From NCBI GenBank assembly GCA_016124675.1, contig WGNG01000009.1, positions 186,001 through 250,000 of the forward strand: a DNA stretch of 64,000 bases, given 5' to 3'. This stretch comes from Alphaproteobacteria bacterium. GTDB taxonomy: Bacteria; Pseudomonadota; Alphaproteobacteria; Caulobacterales; Maricaulaceae. Below, in pieces: positions 35,968-46,369 of the stretch. A program made the position numbers and the translations under genes. The notes under the pieces are model-generated. The model was given only the letters and a program-made list of their open reading frames with translations. It was not told where the DNA came from and made no database searches. How positions within the stretch are numbered: the stretch's first letter is position 1; each line of letters opens with the position of its first letter.

Positions 35968-36474
35968 GTGCCCAAAACCGATCTCGGCGTAAAGCGCACC
36001 TGCCCTGAAACAGGCAAGAAGTTCTACGATCTGGGCAAGGACCCGATCGTCTCGCCCTTCACCGGCAAGGAATATGCGGTCTCCTATTTCGAAGAAGTGA
36101 TCGCCAAGGCGCCCCCGAAAAAGGCCGCCCGTCCGAAACCCGAGCCGAAAGACGCGCTCGAGGACGAGGACGAGGACGAGGATCTCGAAGACGCCGTCGA
36201 GGCCGATGAGGACGAGGACGAGATCGAGGAGGACGACGCGCCCGAGCTCGACGAGGAGCCCATCGATCTGGGCGAGGATGACGAGGAAGATGACGTGGCC
36301 GCCCCGGCCAAGAAGAGCAAGGCCGCGCCCGTGGACGAGGACCTTGACGGCTTCTCCGAAGGCGAAGCCGATCTCGATGACGAGGAGGACGACACCGGCA
36401 TCCTCCTCGATGACGAGGACGATGATCTCGATGATGTCGTGCTCGGCGAGGAAGTGGACGAGGACGAACTCTAG
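35968..36474 (+). CDS. TIGR02300 family acidic-tail protein
   Basis: A 168-residue protein starting at GTG 35968. The conserved head is LGVKRTCPETGKKFYDLGKD then PIVSPFTGKEY, the family signature. It looks like a zinc-ribbon remnant without the full Cys set. From about residue 50 the protein is dominated by Asp/Glu runs and must be disordered and highly acidic. The function is unknown. The order aroA, TIGR02300, tRNA-Ala is, as I recall it, common in Alphaproteobacteria. Confidence 0.88.
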   Translation: MPKTDLGVKRTCPETGKKFYDLGKDPIVSPFTGKEYAVSYFEEVIAKAPPKKAARPKPEPKDALEDEDEDEDLEDAVEADEDEDEIEEDDAPELDEEPIDLGEDDEEDDVAAPAKKSKAAPVDEDLDGFSEGEADLDDEEDDTGILLDDEDDDLDDVVLGEEVDEDEL

Positions 36475-36534
36475 CGCCGGATCCAGTGCTTTGCAGCCCC
36501 CCGGAGCGGCTGCAGAGGGCGGCGCCGGGCAGGC

Positions 36535-36563
36535 TTGATCAGTATGCGGCGCGCGACTAATGT
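36535..36563 (+). promoter_or_regulatory. Candidate promoter for tRNA-Ala
   Basis: TTGATC (36535-36540), a 17-base spacer, and TAATGT (36558-36563), about 55 bases before the tRNA. Good spacing and moderate box match. Confidence 0.4.
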
Positions 36564-36617
36564 CCGCGCTCTCCATCCGGCGGGGGTCCCTCCCCGCCCG
36601 CCCCTTACGGGCGTTCC

Positions 36618-36693
36618 GGGGCCATAGCTCAGTTGGTAGAGCGCTTGAATGGCATTCAAGAGGTCGGCGGTTCGATTCCGCCTGGCTCCACCA
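36618..36693 (+). tRNA. tRNA-Ala(GGC)
   Basis: A complete 76-base cloverleaf. The acceptor ggggcca pairs with tggctcc, the D-arm is gctcagttggtagagc, and the anticodon stem cttga/tcaag encloses loop atggcat with anticodon GGC. The T-arm is ggcggttcgattccgcc-like, and CCA is encoded at 36691-36693. No integrase or duplicated tRNA end is nearby, so it is not visibly an attachment site. Confidence 0.97.
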
Positions 36694-36697
36694 GTTC

Positions 36698-36743
36698 AGC
36701 CTCGCAAGGCACTGATTTATCGGTGTCCTTGCGAGGCTTTATT
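36698..36743 (+). terminator. Terminator after tRNA-Ala
   Basis: A 12-bp stem, agcctcgcaagg (36698-36709) with ccttgcgaggct (36727-36738), followed by a T-rich tract (tttattgttttt), 5 bases after the tRNA CCA end. Confidence 0.85.
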
Positions 36744-36830
36744 GTTTTTGGGACAATCCGCTCCTGATGGTTCGCCCGTTCGCCTGCGGCCACAGGGCAT
36801 GAAGCTCCCGGCGCCGGTCTCAACACGCCA

Positions 36831-36861
36831 AAACCCCCGCAGCCAGCCGGCGCGGGGGTTT
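36831..36861 (-). terminator. Terminator of the DUF533 gene
   Basis: A 10-bp stem, aaacccccgc (36831-36840) with gcgggggttt (36852-36861). Read on the minus strand it ends in a T run (ttttgg), 30 bases after the DUF533 stop. It may work in both directions. Confidence 0.8.
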
Positions 36862-36890
36862 CTGGTTTTGGATCTGTACGCGGATGACGC

Positions 36891-37604
36891 CTATGCAGGC
36901 GCGGGGGCGCCCGCAGCGGCGTGGATTTCAGCCACCAGCGGCGCCGCCAGGCCGAGGCGCGCCGCCAGGAGCTTGAGATAGGCGGCCTCTGCAGGCGTTT
37001 CGCATTCGATGGCCACCAGCGAGGCGGCGTAGATCTCGGCCGCCATTTCCGGCGAGGCCACGCCGGAAACCACCGCGTTGAGGTCCAGCGGGGCGTTGAG
37101 CTCGTCAAACACAAACGCCTTGGCGTCTGCGTCCAGCTGCATCGCCGACAGGCGCTCGAAAATGCGCGCCTTCTCGCCCGGATCGATCTTTCCGTCAGCC
37201 TTGGCGGCCGCGATCATCGCTCGCACCAGCGCCCGGCCGAGCGCTTCCTGGGCGGCGGCGTCATCCGGCGCGGGCAGGAAGGCGGTGCCGGCGGGGGCGG
37301 CCTGATACTCAAGGCTCGCCGGGGCGGCGGTCCCCGCCGGGGCCGGGGCGCCGGCCGCCGCAGCGCCGCCAGCGGACTTGCGCTGGTGACTCTGCCAGGC
37401 GTGATAGGCCAGCCCGCCCACGGCGGCGATGGCGCCATATTTGGCGGCCTTGCCGAGGAATTTGCGGCCCGAGCCGCCCATCAGCATCGAGGTTGCGAGG
37501 CCAGCAGCGAACCCGCCCCCGCCCGCCAGGGTGGCATTGCGCGCGGCAGGGTCATTTTGCAGGGCGTCGACGATGCGGTTGAAGTCGATCAAGGGGGTCT
37601 CCAT
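36891..37604 (-). CDS. DUF533/TerB-like inner membrane protein
   Basis: A 237-residue YebE-like protein. The N-terminal part has glycine-rich hydrophobic segments (GGGGFAAGLATSMLMGG and YGAIAAVGGLAYHAW). After a Pro/Ala linker comes a TerB-like helical domain with RAMIAAAKADGKIDPGEK, whose acidic loop may bind a metal. The ATG at 37604 (METPLIDFNRIV) is used; the frame is open upstream without similarity. The function is unknown. Confidence 0.87.
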   Translation of the reverse strand: METPLIDFNRIVDALQNDPAARNATLAGGGGFAAGLATSMLMGGSGRKFLGKAAKYGAIAAVGGLAYHAWQSHQRKSAGGAAAAGAPAPAGTAAPASLEYQAAPAGTAFLPAPDDAAAQEALGRALVRAMIAAAKADGKIDPGEKARIFERLSAMQLDADAKAFVFDELNAPLDLNAVVSGVASPEMAAEIYAASLVAIECETPAEAAYLKLLAARLGLAAPLVAEIHAAAGAPAPA

Positions 37605-37679
37605 GAAGCCGGATGCATGATGGGGTCGGCGCGTGGGGGATATGGGCAGGAGCCTGGCCAAGTTCAACACCCCCCGGGC

Positions 37680-37708
37680 CTTGACGCTCCCTGGGCAGGA
37701 CCCCACCT
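37680..37708 (+). promoter_or_regulatory. Candidate heat-shock (RpoH) promoter
   Basis: CTTGAC (37680-37685), a 15-base spacer and CCCCACCT (37701-37708) resemble the sigma-32 consensus CTTGAAA and CCCCATNT. It stands about 40 bases before the DUF1150 start. The family often accompanies small heat-shock genes, which fits. Confidence 0.5.
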
Positions 37709-37746
37709 CATCAAGGCTGGGACAAGCCCTCTGGAAGGAGCGCGCG

Positions 37747-37983
37747 ATGACTGTTTCGACCGAAGACCTGAGCCGTGACGCTGCGCCCACGGTCTATGTG
37801 CGCGCGATCGCCGGGGCCGAGGTGATGGAGGCCGCCGCCGCGAGCGATATCCGCATTGCGCCGGACGACACGCTGTACGCCGTGCATGACGAAAGCGGGC
37901 AGCGCATGGCGGTGTTTTCCGACCGGAATGCGGCCTTCGCCGCCGCGCGCTGGCACGGCGCCCAGCCGGTGAGCGTGCACTGA
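37747..37983 (+). CDS. DUF1150 family protein
   Basis: A 78-residue soluble protein matching DUF1150 by its core DDTLYAVHDESGQRMAVFSD and its terminal QPVSVH. The start is fixed by a strong Shine-Dalgarno, GGAAGGAG, about 6 bases before the ATG. In many Alphaproteobacteria it lies downstream of an hsp20 gene; none is present here. It stands alone behind a heat-shock-like promoter and ahead of a hairpin terminator. Confidence 0.85.
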   Translation: MTVSTEDLSRDAAPTVYVRAIAGAEVMEAAAASDIRIAPDDTLYAVHDESGQRMAVFSDRNAAFAAARWHGAQPVSVH

Positions 37984-38012
37984 GCCCTGATACAGGTTTG
38001 CAGACTCAGACA

Positions 38013-38040
38013 CGCCCCGGCCCCTCTGGCCGGGGCGTTC
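38013..38040 (+). terminator. Terminator-like hairpin after DUF1150 gene
   Basis: A perfect 10-bp stem, cgccccggcc (38013-38022) with ggccggggcg (38028-38037), 5-base loop, followed by only TTC. Confidence 0.65.
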
Positions 38041-38142
38041 GCCATTGCGGGCCGGGGCTCATCCGGTCTGGTCAGGCCGCGGACACGCCCCCGACCGGCG
38101 CCCCCTTGGCCTGCCGCCGGGGGCGGGCTATGGCTGCGGGCC

Positions 38143-38766
38143 ATGGACCAGACCTCCCGCCCCCCTGCCCTGCCGGATGCGCGCCTTGAGGCGAGGGCGC
38201 TGCGGCTGGAGCGCGGCGGCAAAATGCTGGTGCGCGATCTGTCGCTGTCGCTGACGCCGGGGCAGGCTCTGGTGCTGACCGGGCCCAATGGCGCGGGCAA
38301 GACGACGCTCTTGCGGGCGCTTGCCGGCCTGCTGCGCCCGGCGGGCGGCGAGGTCGTGCTGACGCCCGGCCCGGCAGGATGGCTGGGTCATTCAGAAGGG
38401 CTGAAACCCGGCGAGCGGGTGAGCGAGATGCTGGCCTTCTGGGCGGCGCTGTCAGGCGCGGGACCAGACGCGATCGAGGCCGCATCGCGGGCCATGGCGC
38501 TGGGCCATCTGGCCCGGCGGCCCTGCGGCGCGCTGTCGGCGGGGCAGAAGCGGCGCGCGGGCCTGGCGCGCCTCGCCCTGTCGGGACGGGCGGTGTGGCT
38601 GATGGATGAACCGGCGGCGCCGCTGGACGCGGCGGGGCGCGAGCGGCTGGCGCGTCTCGTCGCCGGTCACCGCGCGCGCGGCGGCATCGTCGCAGCGGCG
38701 ACCCATGCCGATCTCGGCTGGCCCGATGTGGAGCGTCTCGATCTGGGACTGGAGGCGGCGGCATGA
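38143..38766 (+). CDS. ccmA: Heme exporter ATP-binding protein CcmA
   Basis: A 207-residue ABC ATPase of cytochrome c maturation system I. It has Walker A GPNGAGKTTLLRALAGLL, signature LSAGQKRRAGLARL and Walker B VWLMDEPAAPLDAAGR; the short length and LSAGQKRR are CcmA-like. Its stop overlaps the ccmB start by 4 bases. With CcmB and CcmC it supports release of holo-CcmE. ccmC, ccmD and ccmE are not in the window. Confidence 0.93.
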   Translation: MDQTSRPPALPDARLEARALRLERGGKMLVRDLSLSLTPGQALVLTGPNGAGKTTLLRALAGLLRPAGGEVVLTPGPAGWLGHSEGLKPGERVSEMLAFWAALSGAGPDAIEAASRAMALGHLARRPCGALSAGQKRRAGLARLALSGRAVWLMDEPAAPLDAAGRERLARLVAGHRARGGIVAAATHADLGWPDVERLDLGLEAAA

Positions 38767-39428
38767 GCGCGCGGGCCCTGTTCGTGCGCGAATGGCGCCT
38801 GGCGTTCGCCGGCGGCGGCGGACCGGCAGGCCCGGCGGCGTTCAATCTCGCCGCCCTGGCGCTGGCGCCGCTGGCCATCGGTCCCGACACCGCGACGCTG
38901 GCTGCGGCCGGGCCGGGCGTGATCACATTCGCGGCGCTGCTGGCGAGCCTGCAGGGGGCCGAGCGCATGTTCGGCGATGACGCGGGCGACGGCACGCTGG
39001 AGCTCTACGCCCTGTCAGGCCTCAGCCTGTCCATGGCGGCGCTGGTCAAGGCGCTGGCCTTCACCCTCGCCGTGTTCTGGCCTGCGCCCCTGCTGGCGGC
39101 GCTGGGCGGGCTCGCCTACGGGCTGACGCTGGAGGCGGCGCTGGTGCTGGCCGCCGGGATCGCACTGGCCGCGCCGGGCCTGGTGTTCATCGCGGCGTTC
39201 GCCGGCGCACTGGCGGCGGGGCTGCGGCGGGCAGGCCTGCTCATCGCGCTGATCGCCGCGCCCCTTCAGGCGCCGCTTCTGGTGTTCGCCGCCGGCGCGG
39301 CTCGGTCGGCGATGGACGGCACGGATCTGGCCGGCCCCAATCTCATGCTGGCGCTGGCCGCCAGCCTGATCGCGGGCGTACTGGCCCCGCTGGGCGCCGG
39401 TGCGGCGCTGCGGGCGCGGCTGGATTGA
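38763..39428 (+). CDS. ccmB: Heme exporter protein CcmB
   Basis: A 221-residue polytopic membrane protein, about six helices, the permease partner of CcmA. It begins ARALFVREWRLAFAGG and has the typical early membrane segments and LELYALSGLSLSMAALVKAL. Translation is coupled to ccmA. The usual next gene, ccmC, does not follow. Confidence 0.92.
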   Translation: MSARALFVREWRLAFAGGGGPAGPAAFNLAALALAPLAIGPDTATLAAAGPGVITFAALLASLQGAERMFGDDAGDGTLELYALSGLSLSMAALVKALAFTLAVFWPAPLLAALGGLAYGLTLEAALVLAAGIALAAPGLVFIAAFAGALAAGLRRAGLLIALIAAPLQAPLLVFAAGAARSAMDGTDLAGPNLMLALAASLIAGVLAPLGAGAALRARLD

Positions 39429-39526
39429 TCGAGCCCCCATTCCAAGCGGTGCAGGATTTTGTTAACCATGGCCCCGCGCAGCGGCGCATGACGCGCCGTA
39501 CGCCCAAACAGTCAGGGGATACTGCC

Positions 39527-39844
39527 ATGCTTTCCACCATGATCGCCGCCGTCATGCTTGCAACCGCCAATCCGGCGGCCGAGGCGCTCACCCAGAACGC
39601 CCTGCAGGTCGATACCGGCACGGTGACCTATATCGTCTATTTCGAGGCCGACGGCACCTACGCCACCTCCATGGGGTCGGGCGGCACGTGGGAGATCAAC
39701 GAGGGCGGCGAGTTCTGCGTCTCCAGCACGGCCGGCAACGCCAACTGCCAGCCCCTGATGGACAACGTCGCCGTCGGCGACACCTGGCAAGGCGAGAACG
39801 CGGCCGGCGAGCCGGTGACGTTCACGCTGATTGCGCGGGAGTAG
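39527..39844 (+). CDS. Small secreted protein, unknown
   Basis: A 105-residue predicted periplasmic protein with Sec signal peptide MLSTMIAAVMLATANPAAEA. The mature part is small and beta-rich (YIVYFEADGTYATSM and GTWEINEGGEFCVSS) with two Cys (CVSS and NCQP) that could form a disulfide. The start is supported by CAGGGGA upstream. No family recognised. Confidence 0.75.
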   Translation: MLSTMIAAVMLATANPAAEALTQNALQVDTGTVTYIVYFEADGTYATSMGSGGTWEINEGGEFCVSSTAGNANCQPLMDNVAVGDTWQGENAAGEPVTFTLIARE

Positions 39845-39951
39845 GGTCGTCGCGAGCGCTGGGAACAAAGTCCGCCGGCCGATCCGTCGGGTTTGTTCGC
39901 CCCCATGCGGGGTCAGACAGGCGAGGCGGCGTGAAACCATGACCCGCGCCC

Positions 39952-39995
39952 CCTCACCTCTATCCTCTCCCCCATGGTCATGGGGGAGAGGGGGC
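39952..39995. repeat. Palindromic intergenic repeat, copy A
   Basis: Flank cccctcacctctat, then cctctcccccat (39964-39975), loop ggtc, and atgggggagagg (39980-39991). It is an inverted copy of the element at 40062-40108. Confidence 0.85.
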
Positions 39996-40077
39996 TTCAA
40001 TCGCCGAGCTTGCGCCTGTGCGCCAGGAGCCAGGCGTTTCCTGTTTTATTTCAACGTCAAAGCCTCCTCTCCCCCAT

Positions 40078-41648
<1,571 letters not shown>

Positions 41649-41649
<1 letters not shown>

Positions 41650-43316
41650 CAGCGCGCCTCCATCATGGGCAGGTCCAGGCCCTGCTCGCGGGCGCAGGCT
41701 CTGGCGATCTCGTAGCCCGCATCGGCGTGGCGCATCACGCCGGTGGCCGGATCATTCCACAAGACCCGCTCCAGCCGGCGCGCAGCCTCGGGCGTGCCGT
41801 CGGCCACGATCACCATGCCGGCATGCTGGGAATAGCCCATGCCGACCCCGCCGCCATGATGGAGGGAGACCCAGCTCGCGCCCGAGGCGGTGTTGACCAA
41901 AGCATTCAGGAGCGGCCAGTCGGATACGGCGTCCGACCCGTCCATCATCGCCTCGGTCTCCCGGTTGGGGCTGGCGACGGAGCCGGAATCAAGATGGTCG
42001 CGGCCGATCACGACAGGGGCTTTGAGCTCGCCCGAGGCCACCATCTCGTTGAAGGCAAGGCCCAGACGGTGGCGCTCTCCCAGACCCACCCAGCAAATGC
42101 GCGCAGGCAGGCCCTGAGACGCGATGCGCTCTTGCGCCATGTCGAGCCATTGGTGCAGGCGACGGTCGTCCGGGATCAGCTCTTTGACCTTGGCGTCGGT
42201 GGCCGCGATGTCGGCGGGGTCGCCAGACAGCGCCGCCCAGCGGAACGGACCGACGCCCCGGCAAAAGAGCGGGCGGATATAGGCGGGCACGAAGCCGGGG
42301 AAGCAGAACGCGTCGGCGAAGCCGGCGTCATGGGCCATCTGGCGGATATTATTGCCGTAATCCACGGTGGGGACGCCGGCCCTGGCGAAGGCCGCCATGG
42401 CCTCGACCTGGATGCGCATGGACGCGCGGGCCGCGTCAGCCACGGCTTCCGGGTTGCGCGCGGCGGTCTCGCGCCACCGGGCAAGCGTCCACCCGGACGG
42501 CAGATAGCCGTTCACCGGGTCATGGGCGGAGGTCTGGTCGGTGACGAGATCGGGGCGTACGCCGCGGCGGACCAGTTCAGGGAAGATGTCGGCGGCATTA
42601 CCTTCGACAGCCACAGACTTGGCTTCGCCCGCAGCCGTCCAGCGCGCGATGCGCGCCAGCGCGTCATCGAGATCAGCCGCCGCCTCATCCACATAACGGG
42701 TGCGCAGGCGGAAGGCGATGCGTTCGGGGTCGCACTCCACGGCGAGGCAGCACGCTCCCGCCATCACGGCGGCCAGCGGCTGGGCGCCGCCCATGCCGCC
42801 CAGGCCCGCGGTGAGGATCCAGCGCCCGGTCAGGTCGCCGCCATAATGCTGGCGCCCGGCCTCGGCGAAGGTTTCGTACGTGCCCTGAACAATGCCCTGG
42901 GAGCCGATATAGATCCAGGACCCGGCGGTCATCTGGCCGTACATCATGAGCCCTTTGCGGTCGAGCTCGCGGAAATGCTCCCAATTGGCCCAGCGCGGCA
43001 CCAGGTTGGAGTTGGCGATCAGCACGCGCGGCGCATCTTCATGGGTGCGCACCACGCCCACCGGCTTGCCCGACTGGACCAGCAGGGTTTCGTCCGGCTC
43101 CAGCCGTTCCAGCGTGGCGACAATGGCGTCATAGGAGGCCCAGTCGCGCGCCGCCTTGCCGATGCCGCCATAGACCACCAGGTCCTCGGGGCGCTCGGCC
43201 ACGTCCGGGTGGAGATTGTTCATCAGCATACGGATGGCCGCTTCGGCAGCCCAGGTTTTCGCCGTGCGGTGAGGCCCGGTGCGCGGGCGGATGTCGCGGA
43301 TATTGGCGCGGGTCAT
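41649..43316 (-). CDS. hutU: Urocanate hydratase
   Basis: A 555-residue NAD-dependent enzyme converting urocanate to 4-imidazolone-5-propionate. The sequence is typical throughout, with [25 protein letters not shown] and [20 protein letters not shown]. Its ATG overlaps the hutC stop by 4 bases (ATGA), so the operon is tightly coupled. Confidence 0.97.
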
Positions 43317-44041
43317 GGCTCGTTTCCTTCAGGCGGGCGGGCGGGATGGCCGGTCAGCTCATAGCGCTCGCCGGCATAGGTCAGGCGGGCCGCCGAGGCG
43401 ATGCGCCCCGCCGACCAGGTGCGCCGGCGGATTTCAAGGCAGGCTGCGCCTGGCGGCAGGGAGAGCTGACGCGCGAGGACCGGGCCGGCATTGATGGCGC
43501 GCACGGTATGCTCCACGTCCTGCAAAGGCGCGGCGCGGGTCAGGAAGGCGTAGGTGGTCATGCCCGAGAAATCCGCCTCACCCGCGCCCGGCGCCAGCGC
43601 GGGGTCGATGAGCCGGTCCTCGATCAGCAGTGGCTCGGCGCCGCGCAGATGACGCACCACCACGCGCACGAGCGTCAAACCGGGCTCGGCGGCGAACAGG
43701 GTTGCCGCGCGCGCGCTGGCGGTGATGGCGCCATGGCTGAGCACCTGCATGCGGTGGGGCGCGGCGCCGCCGGCCAGCTCCTCAGCGATATCGCGCAGGG
43801 CCAGGAGGGCGCCGGCGGCGCGCGGCGGGGCGACATAGCTGCCCGATCCGGCGCGCCGGGTGATGACGCCTTCGTCGCGCAGCTCGTTGAGGGCGCGGTT
43901 AGCGGTCATGCGCGCCACGCCCAGCGCGCGCACCAGTTCAGGCTCCGACGGCGCACGCTCGCCGGGTTTGAGGGCGCCCGAGGCGATGAGGTCCAGCACG
44001 TGCTGCTTGACCTGCTGATAGAGCGGGACCGAGGCTTTCAT
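43313..44041 (-). CDS. hutC: Histidine utilisation repressor (GntR family)
   Basis: A 242-residue repressor. The N-terminal winged helix is [20 protein letters not shown] then [20 protein letters not shown]. The C-terminal UTRA effector domain probably binds urocanate, as known for HutC. The ATG at 44041 is used; it overlaps the hutI stop (ATGA). Location inside the operon implies autoregulation through the operator upstream of hutI. Confidence 0.93.
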   Translation of the reverse strand: MKASVPLYQQVKQHVLDLIASGALKPGERAPSEPELVRALGVARMTANRALNELRDEGVITRRAGSGSYVAPPRAAGALLALRDIAEELAGGAAPHRMQVLSHGAITASARAATLFAAEPGLTLVRVVVRHLRGAEPLLIEDRLIDPALAPGAGEADFSGMTTYAFLTRAAPLQDVEHTVRAINAGPVLARQLSLPPGAACLEIRRRTWSAGRIASAARLTYAGERYELTGHPARPPEGNEP

Positions 44042-45261
44042 GGCTGCACCGCCTCGCCCGCCAGGAAGAGACGCTCGGGACCGGGAAGACCGATCCAGCA
44101 AGCGATGGCGGCGGGCTGCGGCAGGTCCCAGACGGCGATGTCGGCGGCGAGGCCCTCGCGCAGCAGGCCGCATTCGTGCTCCACACCCATCGCCTTCGCG
44201 CCGTGCCGCGTCATGCCCGCCAGCGCTTCGGCGGGGGTGAGGCCGAACAGGGTGCAGCCCATATTGATCGCCAGCGGCGCCGACACGAGCGGCGAGGAGC
44301 CGGGATTGAGATCGGTGGCGAGGGCCATGGGGATGTTCAGCGCGCGCAGGAGATCGACCGGCGGCAGTCTGGTCTCTCTCAGCGCATAGAAGGCCCCCGG
44401 CAGCAGCACGGCCACGGTTCCGGCCTCTGCCATGGCGCGGGCGCCGTCTTCAGACAGATATTCCAGATGATCCGCCGACAGGGCGCGGTGGCGCGCCGCC
44501 AGCGCCGCGCCGCCCTGATCGGACAGCTGCTCCGCATGCAGACGCACGGGCAGGCCCAGCGCGGTGGCCGCCCCGAGCATCAATTCCGTTTCATCCGGGG
44601 TGAAGCCGATGGTCTCGCAGAACGCATCCACCGCATCGACCAGACCCTCGGCGTGCAGGGCCGGCAGCACGCCGTGCGCCATGAGGCGCACATAATCGGC
44701 GCGGCGGCTTTCGTACTCCGGAGGAAGCGCGTGCAGGCCCAGGAAGGTGCGCCGCAGCCGCACCCCGGCGCGCCGGGCGGCCTCGCCCGCCGCCAGCAGC
44801 ATGGCGCGCTCGGTTTGAAGATCGAGGCCATAGCCGGACTTGATCTCCACTGTGCCCACGCCGCTGCGCATCAGAAGGCGGATGCGCGCCTCGGCCGTTT
44901 CGGCCAGCGTCTCCAGGCTGGCGGCGCGCGTCGCCGCGACCGTGGCGCGGATGCCCCCGCCGGCCCGCGCAATGGCTTCATAACTGACGCCCGACAGGCG
45001 CTGTTCAAACTCGCCCGAGCGGTCGCCGGCAAACACCAGATGGGTGTGGCAATCGACCAGTGCCGGCGTAATCCAGCACCCCTGCAAGTCCACGCGCACC
45101 GCGCCTTCGGCCCGGTCTGCGGGCAGGTCAGCCAGCGGTCCGATCCAGGCGATGCGGCCCGATTCCACCAGGACACAGGCGTCTTCAATCGCGCCCCAGA
45201 CGCCCGGGCGGGCCGGGTCCAGGGTGGCGGCGTGACAGGCGTGAAACAGGGTGCGGGACAT
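44038..45261 (-). CDS. hutI: Imidazolonepropionase
   Basis: A 407-residue amidohydrolase opening imidazolonepropionate to N-formimino-glutamate. Metal motif DCHTHLVFAGDRSGEF, GYGLDLQTERAMLLA, and late motifs ALATDLNPGSSP and MGCTLFGLTPAEALAG are typical. The ATG at 45261 is preferred over an in-frame TTG at 45270. First gene of the minus-strand hut operon, divergent from hutG. Confidence 0.96.
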   Translation of the reverse strand: MSRTLFHACHAATLDPARPGVWGAIEDACVLVESGRIAWIGPLADLPADRAEGAVRVDLQGCWITPALVDCHTHLVFAGDRSGEFEQRLSGVSYEAIARAGGGIRATVAATRAASLETLAETAEARIRLLMRSGVGTVEIKSGYGLDLQTERAMLLAAGEAARRAGVRLRRTFLGLHALPPEYESRRADYVRLMAHGVLPALHAEGLVDAVDAFCETIGFTPDETELMLGAATALGLPVRLHAEQLSDQGGAALAARHRALSADHLEYLSEDGARAMAEAGTVAVLLPGAFYALRETRLPPVDLLRALNIPMALATDLNPGSSPLVSAPLAINMGCTLFGLTPAEALAGMTRHGAKAMGVEHECGLLREGLAADIAVWDLPQPAAIACWIGLPGPERLFLAGEAVQP

Positions 45262-45272
45262 GGGGGCCAACT

Positions 45273-45282
45273 TGTCTATACA
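45273..45282. promoter_or_regulatory. HutC-like operator
   Basis: TGTCTATACA, a TGTNTANACA palindrome typical of HutC/GntR operators, lies 11 bases before the hutI ATG in the 84-base hutI-hutG divergent gap, where one repressor could control both directions. Confidence 0.6.
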
Positions 45283-45345
45283 GCTTTATCCTGCTACAAA
45301 GGCGAGGGAGAATCCACCCCGCCCCGCCGACGTCCGGAGCCCGTC

Positions 45346-46266
45346 ATGAACCCGCCCGACCCGGTTTCGGAATGCCGCAGCTGGCGGTCAGCGGCGGACC
45401 TCATGGGCGATCATCCGCATGCGCGCGCGGCCGTGCTGGGCGCGCCGCTGGCCGAAGGCTCGCTGACGCCGGGGCGGTGCGATCTGGCGCCGGGCATCAT
45501 CCGCGATACGCTCAAACGCTTGTCCACCTATGATCTGGAGACCGGGCTCGGTCTTGACGCGCTCAAAGTCCACGATGCGGGCGATGTCTTCCTCAAATGC
45601 ATCAGGCCGGCCGATGCGTTTGCGCCGGTGCGCGATGCGGCGTCGGCGCTGGCGGCACGCCATGAACTGGTGATCCTTTTGGGGGGCAATAACGCCGTCA
45701 CCCGGCCCGGGGTTCACGCGCTGGGTGAACTTTCCCGCACCGGCCTCATCACGCTGGATGCGCATTTTGACCTGCGCGACACTGATTGCGGCCTTTTGAA
45801 CGGCAATCCGGTGCGTGCGCTGCTCGAAGACGGGCTGCCGGGGACGAACATCACCCAGATCGGGCTCGCCCCCTTCGCCAATACGCGGCGCATGCACGAA
45901 GTGGCGCGCGACGCCGGGATCAGCGTGCACACGATGGCCGACGTCCGGGCCAAGGGCATCGAAACGATGGTGAGCGAAGCGCTGGAGCGGCTGGCGGCGC
46001 GCTGCGATGTCATCGCCGTCGACTTCGACATTGACGTGATTGACCGCGCCCAGTGCCCCGGCGCGCCGGGCGCCCGGCCCGGCGGCCTGCCGGTGCAGGA
46101 TTTCTTCACCGCCGCCCGCCTGATCGCCGCCCACCCGAAAGTGCGCCTCGTCGACCTGACCGAGTTCGACCCGTCGCTGGACGTGTCCTCGATCATTGCG
46201 CTCACCGCCGGGCGCTGGATGTGCGAGATTCTGGCGGGCCTGTCGCTGCGGCCCGGCGCTATTTGA
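45346..46266 (+). CDS. hutG: Formimidoylglutamase (arginase family)
   Basis: A 306-residue ureohydrolase expected to split N-formimino-glutamate to glutamate and formamide. Mn-site motifs: [10 protein letters not shown] (D138, H140, D142) and VDFDIDVID (D226, D228, D230). The first motif, normally GGDH with a Mn ligand His, reads GGNN (113-116), so one ligand appears replaced. The frame is open far upstream in antisense to hutI; the ATG at 45346 is used. It completes the hut pathway in the direct (formamide) branch. Confidence 0.88.
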   Translation: MNPPDPVSECRSWRSAADLMGDHPHARAAVLGAPLAEGSLTPGRCDLAPGIIRDTLKRLSTYDLETGLGLDALKVHDAGDVFLKCIRPADAFAPVRDAASALAARHELVILLGGNNAVTRPGVHALGELSRTGLITLDAHFDLRDTDCGLLNGNPVRALLEDGLPGTNITQIGLAPFANTRRMHEVARDAGISVHTMADVRAKGIETMVSEALERLAARCDVIAVDFDIDVIDRAQCPGAPGARPGGLPVQDFFTAARLIAAHPKVRLVDLTEFDPSLDVSSIIALTAGRWMCEILAGLSLRPGAI

Positions 46267-46311
46267 GCGCTTCGGGCGTCAGGCCAGGGCGTCGAAACTC
46301 CAACTTGGAGA

Positions 46312-46340
46312 TTGCAACTAGAACCCAAGACTGCTATGTA
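46312..46340 (+). promoter_or_regulatory. Candidate sigma-70 promoter with extended -10
   Basis: TTGCAA (46312-46317), 17-base spacer, TATGTA (46335-46340) preceded by TGC. About 30 bases before the ATG of the small lipoprotein gene; one of the best promoter matches in the window. Confidence 0.5.
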
Positions 46341-46369
46341 TCAAATAGAGCACAATTGAGGGGAATAAA

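Noticed and set aside
35968-36474. Loss of zinc ligands in the TIGR02300 protein as an anomaly
   Set aside because: CPETG...SPFTG-type heads without full CxxC pairs are, to my knowledge, normal in this family.
36618-36900. Integration site at tRNA-Ala
   Set aside because: No integrase, no duplicated tRNA 3' end; the following inverted repeats are ordinary terminators.
44176-45345. Long in-frame extension upstream of hutG
   Set aside because: It is antisense to hutI and low in protein character; the hutG family begins near 45346.
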